Source: CAYVDH01 sp964450355 | Lineage (GTDB): Bacteria; Bacteroidota; Bacteroidia; NS11-12g; UBA955 | Direction of reading: 5' to 3' | Length of the DNA: 19,454 nt | NCBI GenBank assembly: GCA_964450355.1 | Contig: CAYVDH010000058.1 | Span: forward strand, 1 to 19,454 | Part shown: positions 8,881 to 16,411 of the stretch, piece by piece | How the letters are laid out: each line of letters starts with the position of its first letter | Position numbering within the stretch: position 1 is the stretch's first letter | The notes under the pieces: generated by a model | What the model was told of the DNA's origin: nothing | What the model saw: only the letters and a program-made list of their open reading frames with translations | The model's database searches: none | Made by a program: the position numbers and the translations under genes

Positions 8881-8888
8881 CAAAATTA
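8881..8888 (-). promoter_or_regulatory. Predicted -7 promoter element of the small lipoprotein gene
   Basis: On the minus strand this reads TAATTTTG, a full match to TAnnTTTG, and ends 14 bases before the chosen ATG. No TTG is present at the usual 19-22-base distance upstream, so only half of the promoter is supported. Confidence 0.35.
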
Positions 8889-8998
8889 ATGCCAATTAAG
8901 TAAATTGAAAGAAAATGATTCTTTAATTCATGAATTTTCAATTGAATTATCTGTTTTTTGTCACTAACTTGTCATTTTTTAACTCATTGAAATTCTTA

Positions 8999-9029
8999 TT
9001 GTTTAATTCTTGATTTTTGAGTATATTTG
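8999..9029 (+). promoter_or_regulatory. Predicted Bacteroidota-type promoter of the 219-residue lipoprotein gene
   Basis: TTG at 8999-9001 is followed after 20 bases by TATATTTG (9022-9029), which matches TTG-N20-TAnnTTTG in both parts and in spacing. Transcription would begin a few bases after 9030, at or past the first in-frame ATG (9031), so this site argues for the ATG at 9046. Confidence 0.6.
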
Positions 9030-9045
9030 AATGAGGGACATTCAT

Positions 9046-9705
9046 ATGAAAAAACCATGTTATTTAGTTGTTTTGATTCTATCAATTTTATGTGTAAACA
9101 GTTGTAAAAAATCTTGTAAATGTGAAGAGGGGTACAAAAAAATTCCTGAATCTGTTAAGGAATGGTTTTGGTTTGGTGAAGGAAGTCAGTGGATTTACAG
9201 ATTATCAGAAAATGACACCATTTTTGATACAGTAACAGTTGTTTTTAGAAAAGATGATAAATCCAATTTTAATTGTCAAACCAATTATGCAAAAGGAATA
9301 AGTTGCAGTGAAGTATTGAGTTTAGGATTAAGTCATACCAATGTGCAATATTTTCCAAGGATTTTAAAAGATACTGTGTTAGCGGCTTTAGATGAAATCC
9401 AAGCTTATTCAGTGCACGGAGGTAGGGAATTCATCCATTATGAACCTCATGGTACCATTATAGGATTTCCCATAATCATCAATGAAAAGTATGAGAATTT
9501 CAGTATAAAGGATACTCTTGTCAACATCAAAGTATTAAATAAAAATTACAATCATGTAGTTCATACAGCACAAGCGGATTTGCCATATGAAAACAAAGCA
9601 ACTGAAATATGGTGGACCAAAGGTGTTGGATTAATTAAGGTAATTAAAATTGATAAAACCAATCAAAAAAACACTTGGGAATTAGTAAAATACGATTTAA
9701 AATGA
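9046..9705 (+). CDS. Hypothetical exported lipoprotein
   Basis: From the ATG at 9046 the product is 219 residues with a type II signal peptide: MKK, a hydrophobic core, and LCVNS-C20 as lipobox, then a lysine/cysteine-rich start (KKSCKCEEG). I do not recognise the mature domain. It begins with WFWFGEGSQWIYRLSENDT, a phrase common in Bacteroidota lipoproteins of unknown function, and ends with WWTKGVGLIKVIKID, a GxGxI-like strand also typical of these; the fold is probably all beta. An alternative start at 9031 adds only five residues, but the predicted promoter ends at 9029, which makes the second ATG more likely. A purine stretch (gaggga, 9033-9038) seven bases before the second ATG could act as a weak ribosome binding site. 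The gene is monocistronic and runs convergently into nfu with a four-base gap. Confidence 0.75.
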   Translation: MKKPCYLVVLILSILCVNSCKKSCKCEEGYKKIPESVKEWFWFGEGSQWIYRLSENDTIFDTVTVVFRKDDKSNFNCQTNYAKGISCSEVLSLGLSHTNVQYFPRILKDTVLAALDEIQAYSVHGGREFIHYEPHGTIIGFPIIINEKYENFSIKDTLVNIKVLNKNYNHVVHTAQADLPYENKATEIWWTKGVGLIKVIKIDKTNQKNTWELVKYDLK

Positions 9706-9709
9706 GGTT

Positions 9710-10273
9710 TTACTCAGCTTCAGCCTCTACTGCTTCTACTTGAGGTACCATTCTTTTCAATAAATTTTCAATTCCAGATTTAAGAGTGAAAGTAGAGGAT
9801 GGACATCCGCTGCAACTGCCTTTCATCACTACAGTTACAACACCATCTTTAAATGATTTAAAGCTTATGGCTCCACCGTCCATTTCTACAGCTGGTTTGA
9901 CATGGTCATCTAATAGTTTTTTTATTTTACTTTCTATTTCTGTTTCTTCTTCAGTTGTCAGTATTTTATTTTTACTAATTATTTCTTTGCCTTCTTCTAG
10001 GTATTGTTTTATAAAATCTCGAATGGGAGTAATGTGGTCAAGCCAGTTGATATCGGGTAATTTTGTGATGGTGATAAAATTATTCATGATAAAGACACCA
10101 TTAGTAAAATTGAAATTTTCAAACAAGGCAAGGGCTAATGGTGAATTATCTTTTGCTTTATCTATGGTTCTATAATCAGCACTATCATTAGGTAAAATCA
10201 TTTTGCTGACAACAAACTTCATACTCTCAGGATTAGGAGTAGCTTCGGCATATACGGTAATAAAATCGGACAT
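9710..10273 (-). CDS. nfu: Nfu-type iron-sulfur cluster carrier protein
   Basis: The 187-residue protein has two domains. Residues about 7-92 are an Nfu_N scaffold domain (AEATPNPESMKF is its hallmark), as in mitochondrial NFU1. Residues about 118-183 are the C-terminal NifU-like domain with VKPAVEMDGGAI and the cluster-binding C154-SG-C157 in GSCSGCPSS. Known members accept a [4Fe-4S] cluster and deliver it to cytoplasmic apo-enzymes, so this is a late-acting Fe-S maturation factor. A charged linker (about 92-118) joins the domains. It lies 102 bases downstream of the M49 peptidase gene on the same strand with its own -7-like site, so it may be expressed independently. Its neighbour two genes upstream, beyond the peptidase, is Ldh_2, and the CCG-domain protein beyond that may use an Fe-S cluster; a functional link is only a guess. 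Confidence 0.95.
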   Translation of the reverse strand: MSDFITVYAEATPNPESMKFVVSKMILPNDSADYRTIDKAKDNSPLALALFENFNFTNGVFIMNNFITITKLPDINWLDHITPIRDFIKQYLEEGKEIISKNKILTTEEETEIESKIKKLLDDHVKPAVEMDGGAISFKSFKDGVVTVVMKGSCSGCPSSTFTLKSGIENLLKRMVPQVEAVEAEAE

Positions 10274-10292
10274 TTTTATGTGAATTAATAGG

Positions 10293-10300
10293 CAAAAATA
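10293..10300 (-). promoter_or_regulatory. Predicted -7 promoter element of nfu
   Basis: On the minus strand this is TATTTTTG, a full match to TAnnTTTG, 19 bases upstream of the nfu ATG. A TTG occurs 25 bases further upstream (10328-10326), longer than the usual spacing, so the -33 part is doubtful. Confidence 0.35.
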
Positions 10301-10375
10301 AGTTTTATTAATTTGATTTTATCATCAAGATATTTTATTGAACTATAGAGTTGTTTTTAATTTGTTGTAAAATAA

Positions 10376-12445
10376 TCAATTAATGAAAGGTAAGTAGCCG
10401 TAATTCTTGCTGTATCTCAACATTTGATCTACAAAACCTTCATTGTATTCTAATTTGATGTCTTTAATTTCTTCACCTTCCATAATTAATTTAAATTTAG
10501 GCTGAATGAAGCCTCTGTATGCCGCTACATCCAGTTGTTTCATGCGCTTTAGTACCTCTATGTGTATGTTTTTGTTCACTTTTACACCATAAGTTTCTAC
10601 TAAATCTTTGGCTTGATTAAAATCTCCTTTTGATTTGATGGTTTGAATTAAATTTAATAATTCACCAAATATGGCTCTTAACTTTTGATAGTCATTCACA
10701 ACAAAATATGTTTTACCATTTTTTATTTTTTTCTCAATGATATTTTCGCTTTTCCCTTTTTCATAAGCCCAAAGAGCAACTAATTGTCTGTTTCTCATGT
10801 GGTCTTCTTCTATATTTTCATTTTCTTGAATTCTTCTTAATTGTACCATTAATCCATTTCTGATGTAATCATCGTATTCTGCTTTACCAACTTCAATGCT
10901 AGGTATAAGTTTTAATTCTACTAGTTTAGGGTCAATAATATAATAAAGTGCTACCAAATCGGCTCTGGCTTCTTCCAATGTAGAGCCGTATGCTCCTAAA
11001 TTGTCTTTAGTTATTCCTGGCATCATTTTACCACTGGCATGTCCTATTACTTCATGCAAAGCAGTGTGCATTTTTGCTGCAAGCTGGCCGTATTGTTTAC
11101 TTCTATCAATTTGTGCCTGATCCCAACAGAATTCTTCGAGCATGTTGCCAGAGTTTGCTTTTTCATAAGCATCTGTGATGTTGCCTAAGCTTACTGATTT
11201 TGACCCGTGTTTTTCTCTAATCCACTCTGCATTTGGCAAATTTATACCTATTGCAGTTGTTGGAGCCAAATCGCCTGCTTCGAAAGCTACATTCACTACT
11301 TTATAACTAATACCAGTTACTTTTTCTTTCTTAAAAGCTTGGTCTATAGGAGAATTGCTCTCAAACCATTGAGCATTTTCAGCAAGGGTTTTCATTCTAT
11401 CAGAGGCTTCAAAATCTTTGATTTCAATAGCACTCTCGAAATTAGCTCTCATTCCAAGTGGGTCGTGGTACACTTCAATAAATCCATTGATGACATCAAT
11501 GGTGCTATGGATGTCTTTTACCCATGCGATGTTGTATTCATCCCAAGTTTTTAAGTCGCCTGTTTGATAAAAATTAACTAAAAGTTCAAGAGATTTTTTT
11601 TGTTCAGGAGTTTCGGACACTGCAATGGCTTTGTTTAACCAAAATATCATCTTGCTAATGCAATTGCTGTACATTCCACCTTCTTTCCATATTTTTTCAG
11701 TGATGTTGCCATTTTCTTTAACCAATTTAGAATTCAATCCCCAAGAAATTGGTTCTGTGTCCTCTTTTTTCTTTTTACTGTTGTAATAATCATCAACTTC
11801 TGCTTGAGTAACTCCTTCATAAAAATTATTAGCAGATTCTTTTACTTGATCAATGTTTTCTGCTTTATTTACCCTTTTATATTCTATTTTTGGATTGAAT
11901 AATAAATTTACAAACCATTTTTTGAAAGATAAGGTGTCTTGATGATTAAGAATTGGTAAAGAAGCTTTTGGAGATTTATCAAATAAATGAATCAAAAAAT
12001 TAGATGAAAATTCGGGCATTAATTTTACTTCAGCATAGTGGTGATGAATACCATTGCAAACCCAAAATCTTTTTAAATAAGATTCAAAATACAAAAAAGA
12101 ATTCTCTTTTCTATTGCCTTCATAGTTGATATACAGCTCTTCAAGTGTTTTTCTTACAATGAGATTGTATTTATTGTTTTGATCATAAATGATATCCCTT
12201 CCACATACGGCAGCTTCACTAAGATAGTAAACAAGTTTTTTTTGTTGCAAATTTAATTGCTCAAAAGAGGGCACTTCGTATCTAAGTAGTTCAATGTCAG
12301 CAAATCGATTTGGGTCTTCGTACAGTTTATAGGTTATTTTGGAACTGTCATTCCCTTCCATGTTTTTTTTATCTTGATTGCTTTTATTTTGACAAGAAAA
12401 AAAACAAGAGAAAGAGGCCGTGATTACTAATAATATTTTGTTCAT
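10376..12445 (-). CDS. M49 (dipeptidyl-peptidase III family) zinc peptidase, lipoprotein
   Basis: The 689-residue product carries the two zinc motifs of peptidase family M49. HEVIGH at 464-469 is the HExxGH motif with metal ligands His464 and His469 and catalytic Glu465. EEARAD at 491-496 supplies the third ligand, Glu492. Family members remove dipeptides from the N-terminus of oligopeptides. The N-terminus MNKILLVITASFSCFFSC ends in a lipobox-like cysteine (C18) followed by a polar linker, so this copy should be membrane-anchored and act outside the cytoplasm, unlike cytosolic eukaryotic DPP III. The length fits the family (~550-740). Bacteroidota homologues are sometimes mislabelled dihydrofolate reductase; nothing here supports that. 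It starts five bases after the Ldh_2 gene and is probably in its operon. Inferred role: trimming of periplasmic peptides for nutrition. Confidence 0.92.
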   Translation of the reverse strand: MNKILLVITASFSCFFSCQNKSNQDKKNMEGNDSSKITYKLYEDPNRFADIELLRYEVPSFEQLNLQQKKLVYYLSEAAVCGRDIIYDQNNKYNLIVRKTLEELYINYEGNRKENSFLYFESYLKRFWVCNGIHHHYAEVKLMPEFSSNFLIHLFDKSPKASLPILNHQDTLSFKKWFVNLLFNPKIEYKRVNKAENIDQVKESANNFYEGVTQAEVDDYYNSKKKKEDTEPISWGLNSKLVKENGNITEKIWKEGGMYSNCISKMIFWLNKAIAVSETPEQKKSLELLVNFYQTGDLKTWDEYNIAWVKDIHSTIDVINGFIEVYHDPLGMRANFESAIEIKDFEASDRMKTLAENAQWFESNSPIDQAFKKEKVTGISYKVVNVAFEAGDLAPTTAIGINLPNAEWIREKHGSKSVSLGNITDAYEKANSGNMLEEFCWDQAQIDRSKQYGQLAAKMHTALHEVIGHASGKMMPGITKDNLGAYGSTLEEARADLVALYYIIDPKLVELKLIPSIEVGKAEYDDYIRNGLMVQLRRIQENENIEEDHMRNRQLVALWAYEKGKSENIIEKKIKNGKTYFVVNDYQKLRAIFGELLNLIQTIKSKGDFNQAKDLVETYGVKVNKNIHIEVLKRMKQLDVAAYRGFIQPKFKLIMEGEEIKDIKLEYNEGFVDQMLRYSKNYGYLPFIN

Positions 12446-12450
12446 GTTAT

Positions 12451-13548
12451 TTAAAAAGGGTGGTCTAATTTTAATTTTTCTGCAAGAGTTGTTAAATCAT
12501 TTACAACCTTGTGGTTTAATGGAATTCCAGATAGTTTTCTTTCATTTTCAAATGTGAATTCAGGTTCACCATGAATTATGACTTTGTTTTCATCGTTTTT
12601 AGGAATAGCTCCTTTAAATCGTTCAATCCAAATATCCATTTTGTTTAAGAATGTATCTTTTTCCTCAAATCCATCAATGCTCATACAACCAATAAAATGT
12701 CCTAAACCTAGACCGGGTAAGTTAGGTTGTACTGGTAAAAAAGATACAAATGGTGGAACCCAAGGCCCGAAATTAGCACCAGAAAGAACGCCACTTAATA
12801 TATCAACAACGGCTGCTAATCCATATCCTTTATGACTTCCATGGTCTTTATCACTGCCCAAAGGCAATAGGCTTCCACCTTCTTTAAGGTCTTTAGGTAA
12901 GTTAGTGTCAGAGCCTTGTTTATCTTCTAACCAGCCAAAAGGAACAGTTTTATTGTTTCTTTCTGCTATTTCTAATTTTCCATTAGCAGCGGCACTGGTT
13001 GCCATATCTAAAATAAATGCAGGGTATTTTTTACTAGGAATAGCATAACAAATAGGATTGGTGCCTAACATTCTTTCTTTGCTGTATGTTGGAGCTACCA
13101 AAGGGCTTGCATTGGTCATTGCTATGCCTATACAATCGTAATTTAAAGCCATTGAAGCATGATAAGCCGCAATTCCAAAATGATTGCTGTTTCTTACTGC
13201 ACCAAAACCTGACCCGTGGTGATTTGATTTGTCAATGGCTATTTCCATGGTTTTTGGAGCAACAACTAAGCCTAATCCACTGTCGCCATCTACAGTAAAA
13301 TTAGCGCCTTTTTCTCTTACTATTTTAATGTTAGGCTTAGGATTGATTCTGTTATTTTCAAAAAGTCTATAATAACCAGAAAGTCTTGCAACACCATGAG
13401 AATCAATACCTCTTAAATCTGCTCTTATCAGCACATCTGTAGCGAGTAGAGCATCTGCTTGGGAACAACCCATGCTTGTAAATATTGTCTTAACAAAGTG
13501 TCTTAACTCTGTTTCTTTAATTGTGAAGTCGGTTAAATCAGATGGCAT
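12451..13548 (-). CDS. Ldh_2 family (malate/L-lactate-type) NAD(P)-dependent oxidoreductase
   Basis: The 365-residue protein belongs to the malate/L-lactate dehydrogenase (Ldh_2) family, which has its own fold and is not related to Rossmann-type MDH/LDH. Conserved blocks are RADLRGIDSHGVARL (46-56, with the His51 region at the active site), DGDSGLGLVVAP (88-98), NSNHFGIAAYHA (120-131), LGTNPICYAIPS (161-172), DMATSAAANGKLE (181-193) and the SHKGYGLA loop (238-245). Known members oxidise L-lactate, malate, ureidoglycolate, sulfolactate or 2,3-diketogulonate, or reduce imines, so the substrate cannot be assigned. It is cytoplasmic. Its ATG lies inside the end of the LutA-like gene (11-base overlap), indicating translational coupling, and the M49 peptidase gene follows after five bases. 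Confidence 0.88.
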   Translation of the reverse strand: MPSDLTDFTIKETELRHFVKTIFTSMGCSQADALLATDVLIRADLRGIDSHGVARLSGYYRLFENNRINPKPNIKIVREKGANFTVDGDSGLGLVVAPKTMEIAIDKSNHHGSGFGAVRNSNHFGIAAYHASMALNYDCIGIAMTNASPLVAPTYSKERMLGTNPICYAIPSKKYPAFILDMATSAAANGKLEIAERNNKTVPFGWLEDKQGSDTNLPKDLKEGGSLLPLGSDKDHGSHKGYGLAAVVDILSGVLSGANFGPWVPPFVSFLPVQPNLPGLGLGHFIGCMSIDGFEEKDTFLNKMDIWIERFKGAIPKNDENKVIIHGEPEFTFENERKLSGIPLNHKVVNDLTTLAEKLKLDHPF

Positions 13549-14227
13549 CAGCGATAAAGTCTAATAAGTGAATGATTTGAAATGTAATATTGTGTTTTTT
13601 CATCATTGAATCTATGTAATTTAAACACAAGTCGTTTGGGGTGATTATTTTATCAATGTTCTTGTTTTTCATTTCCTCTAAAATATTTAATGCCATTTTT
13701 TCAGATAAATGAGGGTTGTGACATGAAAATCCAAAAGAAGCTCCACAACACGTATTTTCCATTTCAGAAAAATGCCATTCAACGTTTTTAAACTGAGTCA
13801 GTATTGAAGGTATTTGTTGATTTGAACAGTCTTTTAGAAAGAAATATTGACCTGAAATGTCATTAGATTTACTAAGTTTTAATTGTGGTAGAAATTCAAA
13901 AATAGATTTTGTATTTTCTGACAAAGCCATGCAATCATTGTGAACCACCGTGTTGTTTAATATTTTAGGATAATATTTTTCAAATGTTTTTTGACATTTG
14001 TCATTGCAAGTGATTATAGTCTTGTCTTTCAATGCTTTGACATGGTGTTCGGCAATTTTTTTAGCTTGTTTAAAATCCCCATTTTCAAAAATTGGCAAGC
14101 CACAACATGTAAAATCATGCAGTATTTCAAGTTCAATGTTTAAATGTTTAGCCACTTTTAACACACTGTTTATGGTGTTGTTATTGTTAGAAGCAAGGTG
14201 GCATGGCACTTGAAATAAGGCTTTCAT
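13538..14227 (-). CDS. CCG-domain (LutA/YkgE-like) putative Fe-S oxidoreductase subunit
   Basis: The 229-residue product has the two-fold CCG-domain plan of LutA/YkgE and of the C-terminal part of GlpC/HdrB-type proteins. Repeat one holds C9 (QVPCH), C41-C42-G43 and C74/C78 in CNDKC. Repeat two holds C134, C160-C161-G162 (TCCGASFGFS) and C201. Such domains bind an iron-sulfur cluster and pass electrons from lactate, glycolate or related substrates. It is cytoplasmic with no signal peptide. LutB and LutC partners are absent from this window. The second pair in repeat one is C-x3-C rather than the common C-x2-C. The frame opens three codons earlier on a TTG (14236); the ATG at 14227 gives MKALFQVPC, matching the usual family start. 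It overlaps the Ldh_2 gene by 11 bases, which suggests a shared pathway. Confidence 0.82.
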   Translation of the reverse strand: MKALFQVPCHLASNNNNTINSVLKVAKHLNIELEILHDFTCCGLPIFENGDFKQAKKIAEHHVKALKDKTIITCNDKCQKTFEKYYPKILNNTVVHNDCMALSENTKSIFEFLPQLKLSKSNDISGQYFFLKDCSNQQIPSILTQFKNVEWHFSEMENTCCGASFGFSCHNPHLSEKMALNILEEMKNKNIDKIITPNDLCLNYIDSMMKKHNITFQIIHLLDFIADAI

Positions 14228-14233
14228 TATCTG

Positions 14234-14241
14234 CAAAAATA
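14234..14241 (-). promoter_or_regulatory. Predicted -7 element of the LutA-like/Ldh_2/M49 operon
   Basis: The minus strand reads TATTTTTG, matching TAnnTTTG, only six bases upstream of the chosen ATG at 14227. If used, the transcript would have almost no leader. No TTG is found at the normal distance, so support is partial. Confidence 0.3.
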
Positions 14242-14313
14242 GGTTTTATCTAAATTTTTTCGTAAATTGCAATAGGAATAGTTTCAACAGTTTGTAAAGA
14301 TTTATATTTTTTT

Positions 14314-14346
14314 TTGAAAGTCATACCACGAATTCAAATAATTTTG
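14314..14346 (+). promoter_or_regulatory. Predicted Bacteroidota-type promoter of the sigma/anti-sigma operon
   Basis: TTG at 14314-14316, then 22 bases, then TAATTTTG (14339-14346), a full match to the -7 consensus. It would give a leader of roughly 40 bases before the sigma factor ATG at 14395. The promoter occupies the 5' part of the long reading frame, so the TTG-initiated version of the sigma factor would not be encoded on this transcript. It looks like a housekeeping-type promoter; a separate target site for the ECF factor itself was not recognised. Confidence 0.5.
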
Positions 14347-14394
14347 TGTCTTGATAAGAAATTGCAAACATTGTGGAAACATATCAATCATCAA

Positions 14395-14931
14395 ATGAGC
14401 GAAAAAGAGTTGATAGAAGGTTGCATCAAAGAAGACAGAAATTGTCAGATGGAATTGTACAAGAGATTCTCTGCAAAAATGATGGCAGTATGTTTAAGGT
14501 ATTCACAAAATAAGATGGAAGCAGAAGACATGTTACAAGAAGGATTTATTAAGGTTTTTGACCACATAGCCCAATTCAAACAACAAGGTTCTCTTGAAGG
14601 ATGGGTAAGAAGAATCATGGTAAATACATCTTTAAATAAAATTAGACAAAACAAAATGGAGTTTAATGATATAAATTCTGTTGAATACCATATTGTTAAT
14701 GATGATTCTTCAGCCATTGAAAAATTAAGTGAAAAAGATTTATTAAACTTAATTAATGATTTGCCAAAAGGTTACAAATACGTGTTTAATATGTATGCAA
14801 TTGAAGGGTATTCACACAAGGAAATAGCCGAATCGCTAGGTATCGAAGAAGCCAGTTCAAGAAGTCAATACGCTAAAGCAAAAAAATATTTACAAGAAAA
14901 AATTTACAAATTAGAAAAAATAAACATTTAA
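14395..14931 (+). CDS. ECF-type RNA polymerase sigma factor
   Basis: The 178-residue protein has the short sigma-70 plan of extracytoplasmic-function factors. Region 2 is at about 22-88, with the core-binding/-10 block AEDMLQEGFIKVF (43-55) and LEGWVRRIMVNTSLNKIR. Region 4 is at about 116-170, with LPKGYKYVFNMYAIEGYSHKEIAESLGI as its helix-turn-helix and SSRSQYAKAKKYL after it. It directs core RNA polymerase to alternative promoters and is normally held by the anti-sigma factor encoded next. An ATG start at 14395 gives the typical MSEKELIEGC opening; the frame continues upstream to a TTG at 14314, but those 27 residues are not family-like and contain a promoter. The stop is four bases before the next ATG. 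The operon is divergent from the LutA-like gene. Confidence 0.93.
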   Translation: MSEKELIEGCIKEDRNCQMELYKRFSAKMMAVCLRYSQNKMEAEDMLQEGFIKVFDHIAQFKQQGSLEGWVRRIMVNTSLNKIRQNKMEFNDINSVEYHIVNDDSSAIEKLSEKDLLNLINDLPKGYKYVFNMYAIEGYSHKEIAESLGIEEASSRSQYAKAKKYLQEKIYKLEKINI

Positions 14932-14935
14932 ATAT

Positions 14936-16411
14936 ATGAATACAAATTTTGAAAAAGAGATTTCAAATAAATTGTACAATTCAGAAAGTACTCCACCCGA
15001 TGGGATGTTTGATAACATCATGGCTAAAAGAGCCAATGATGCAAAAGCACCTTTCATTACAGGAACAATCAAATCCATCATTGTGGGTGTTGTTTTAATA
15101 AGCTCTGTGTTGATTTATTTTCAATTGAACAAAAATGACATCAAACCACCACAAGCATTGAGCAATGAAACTTTAAACCAAGATGAAAACAAAGGAATTG
15201 TCAGTGAAATAGCCAAATCAGATGCTTTTGCAAAGGATAATAAATTGAGTGTAAAAGAACAAAACACAAGTTTGAAAAAGAATGTAAAAAGCAATGCCAA
15301 TTCAATGGCAAGTACTTCTATTTCAAATAATAAAAATGCTTTTGATATTGTTAAAAATGAAAAATCTGTAATTGTTGAAAAATCTATGCCAACAAAACAA
15401 GATAAAAACAAATCAACCTATTTTGTAGAAAAATACAAAAACATACTAAAAGACAATTCAATAAGTTCTGAAAATGTTTATCAAAGTTATTTTGATGCAA
15501 GTTCTAACATTAAACCTGTAATAACATTTGAACAACATAAAGGCAAAAGCCATTTATATCAATATGAATCAATGGATGAATCAATCATTGATAAATCGGA
15601 CATCAATTTTTTCTTTACTAACAAAATGAACAAATTAAAAGTAAAGAATGCACCCGAAGAAATTGCCTTATTGAAAACAAAAAAATTGGATGTGCCAAGA
15701 AAACTCAAATCTCCTTTATTTGTTGATTTTACTGTGATGCCAATGTTGACATTTCACCATGCTTTTGGAAATAGTTCAATGTTGAGTGATTATCACCAAT
15801 TAGAAAAAAACACATTCAATCAATTGTTTGAAGTGAGAGTAAGTAAAGCATTGAAAAACAACATAAGCATATATTCTGGAATAGCCTATACTCAATTGAA
15901 TCAACATTACCAAGGTCAATTGACTAAAGTAAACCACGTAATTGAATATGTCAACAGAACCATCTATATCAACGATCCAATCACCGGAGTAAGACAAGAG
16001 ATTGTAACTGATAAATTGGAATACGATAAAGAAGTGAAATCTAACTTTGATTTTAAAAACAAATATCAAGTCATTCAGTTGCCAGTAGGAATGTCTTATA
16101 ATTTTGGGTACAAAAATTTTGATTTCGCAATCAATACAGGGATGAATTTTAATGTAATAAACGCTTTGATAGGAAACAATTTAAACTCAAACAGCGATGG
16201 AATTGTGGCTTATTCAAGTTCGAAAAAATCATTAAATATAGGTGCCAATTTTGGAATAATGACTGCCTACCCTTTAAATTACAAATTTAAATTAGTGTTT
16301 GAGCCACATGTAAACATGTTTGGAATTAATGCAATTAAATTTGGAAGTCACATCAATCCAAACAACTTAAATTTAGGAGCAAAATTAGGATTAAGATATA
16401 CTGTATTTTGA
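14936..16411 (+). CDS. Predicted dual-membrane-spanning anti-sigma factor with C-terminal outer-membrane beta-barrel (Dma-like)
   Basis: The 491-residue protein has four visible parts. Residues 1-45 form a charged cytoplasmic segment with a PPDGMFDNIMAKR motif like that of short Bacteroidota anti-sigma domains. Residues about 46-62 (IIVGVVLISSVLIYF) are one hydrophobic helix. Residues 63-258 are a Lys/Asn/Ser-rich, probably disordered linker. Residues about 259-491 show alternating strands (PLFVDFTVMPML, NNISIYSGIAYTQL, YQVIQLPVGMSYNFGY, NLNLGAKLGLRYTVF) ending in Phe, the usual beta-barrel signal. It has no cleavable signal peptide. Location right after an ECF sigma gene plus this plan match the dual membrane-spanning anti-sigma (Dma) proteins described in Bacteroides thetaiotaomicron. 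Inferred role: sequester the sigma factor and release it after an outer-membrane event. Older labels would be outer membrane beta-barrel or hypothetical protein. Confidence 0.8.
   Translation: MNTNFEKEISNKLYNSESTPPDGMFDNIMAKRANDAKAPFITGTIKSIIVGVVLISSVLIYFQLNKNDIKPPQALSNETLNQDENKGIVSEIAKSDAFAKDNKLSVKEQNTSLKKNVKSNANSMASTSISNNKNAFDIVKNEKSVIVEKSMPTKQDKNKSTYFVEKYKNILKDNSISSENVYQSYFDASSNIKPVITFEQHKGKSHLYQYESMDESIIDKSDINFFFTNKMNKLKVKNAPEEIALLKTKKLDVPRKLKSPLFVDFTVMPMLTFHHAFGNSSMLSDYHQLEKNTFNQLFEVRVSKALKNNISIYSGIAYTQLNQHYQGQLTKVNHVIEYVNRTIYINDPITGVRQEIVTDKLEYDKEVKSNFDFKNKYQVIQLPVGMSYNFGYKNFDFAINTGMNFNVINALIGNNLNSNSDGIVAYSSSKKSLNIGANFGIMTAYPLNYKFKLVFEPHVNMFGINAIKFGSHINPNNLNLGAKLGLRYTVF

Noticed and set aside
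9697..9712. Inverted repeat TAAAA-N5-TTTTA between the convergent lipoprotein and nfu genes as a bidirectional terminator
   Set aside because: The stem is five A/T pairs without G/C, inside coding sequence, and such matches are expected by chance in this AT-rich DNA.
9786..10175. Open frame of 129 codons on the plus strand opposite nfu
   Set aside because: It lies wholly inside the well-supported nfu gene in antisense and has no family-like features. Other antisense frames inside gene 1, the M49 gene and the Ldh_2 gene were dismissed for the same reason.
10313..10328. Inverted repeat TTGAT-N6-ATCAA upstream of nfu as an operator or a terminator for the M49 gene
   Set aside because: Arms of five bases are too short to be convincing, and there is no second copy elsewhere in the window.
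14242..14338. A target promoter for the ECF sigma factor itself (autoregulation) in the divergent region
   Set aside because: I see A/T-rich runs and a gtttcaacag stretch but have no defined consensus for this factor, so a call would be a guess.
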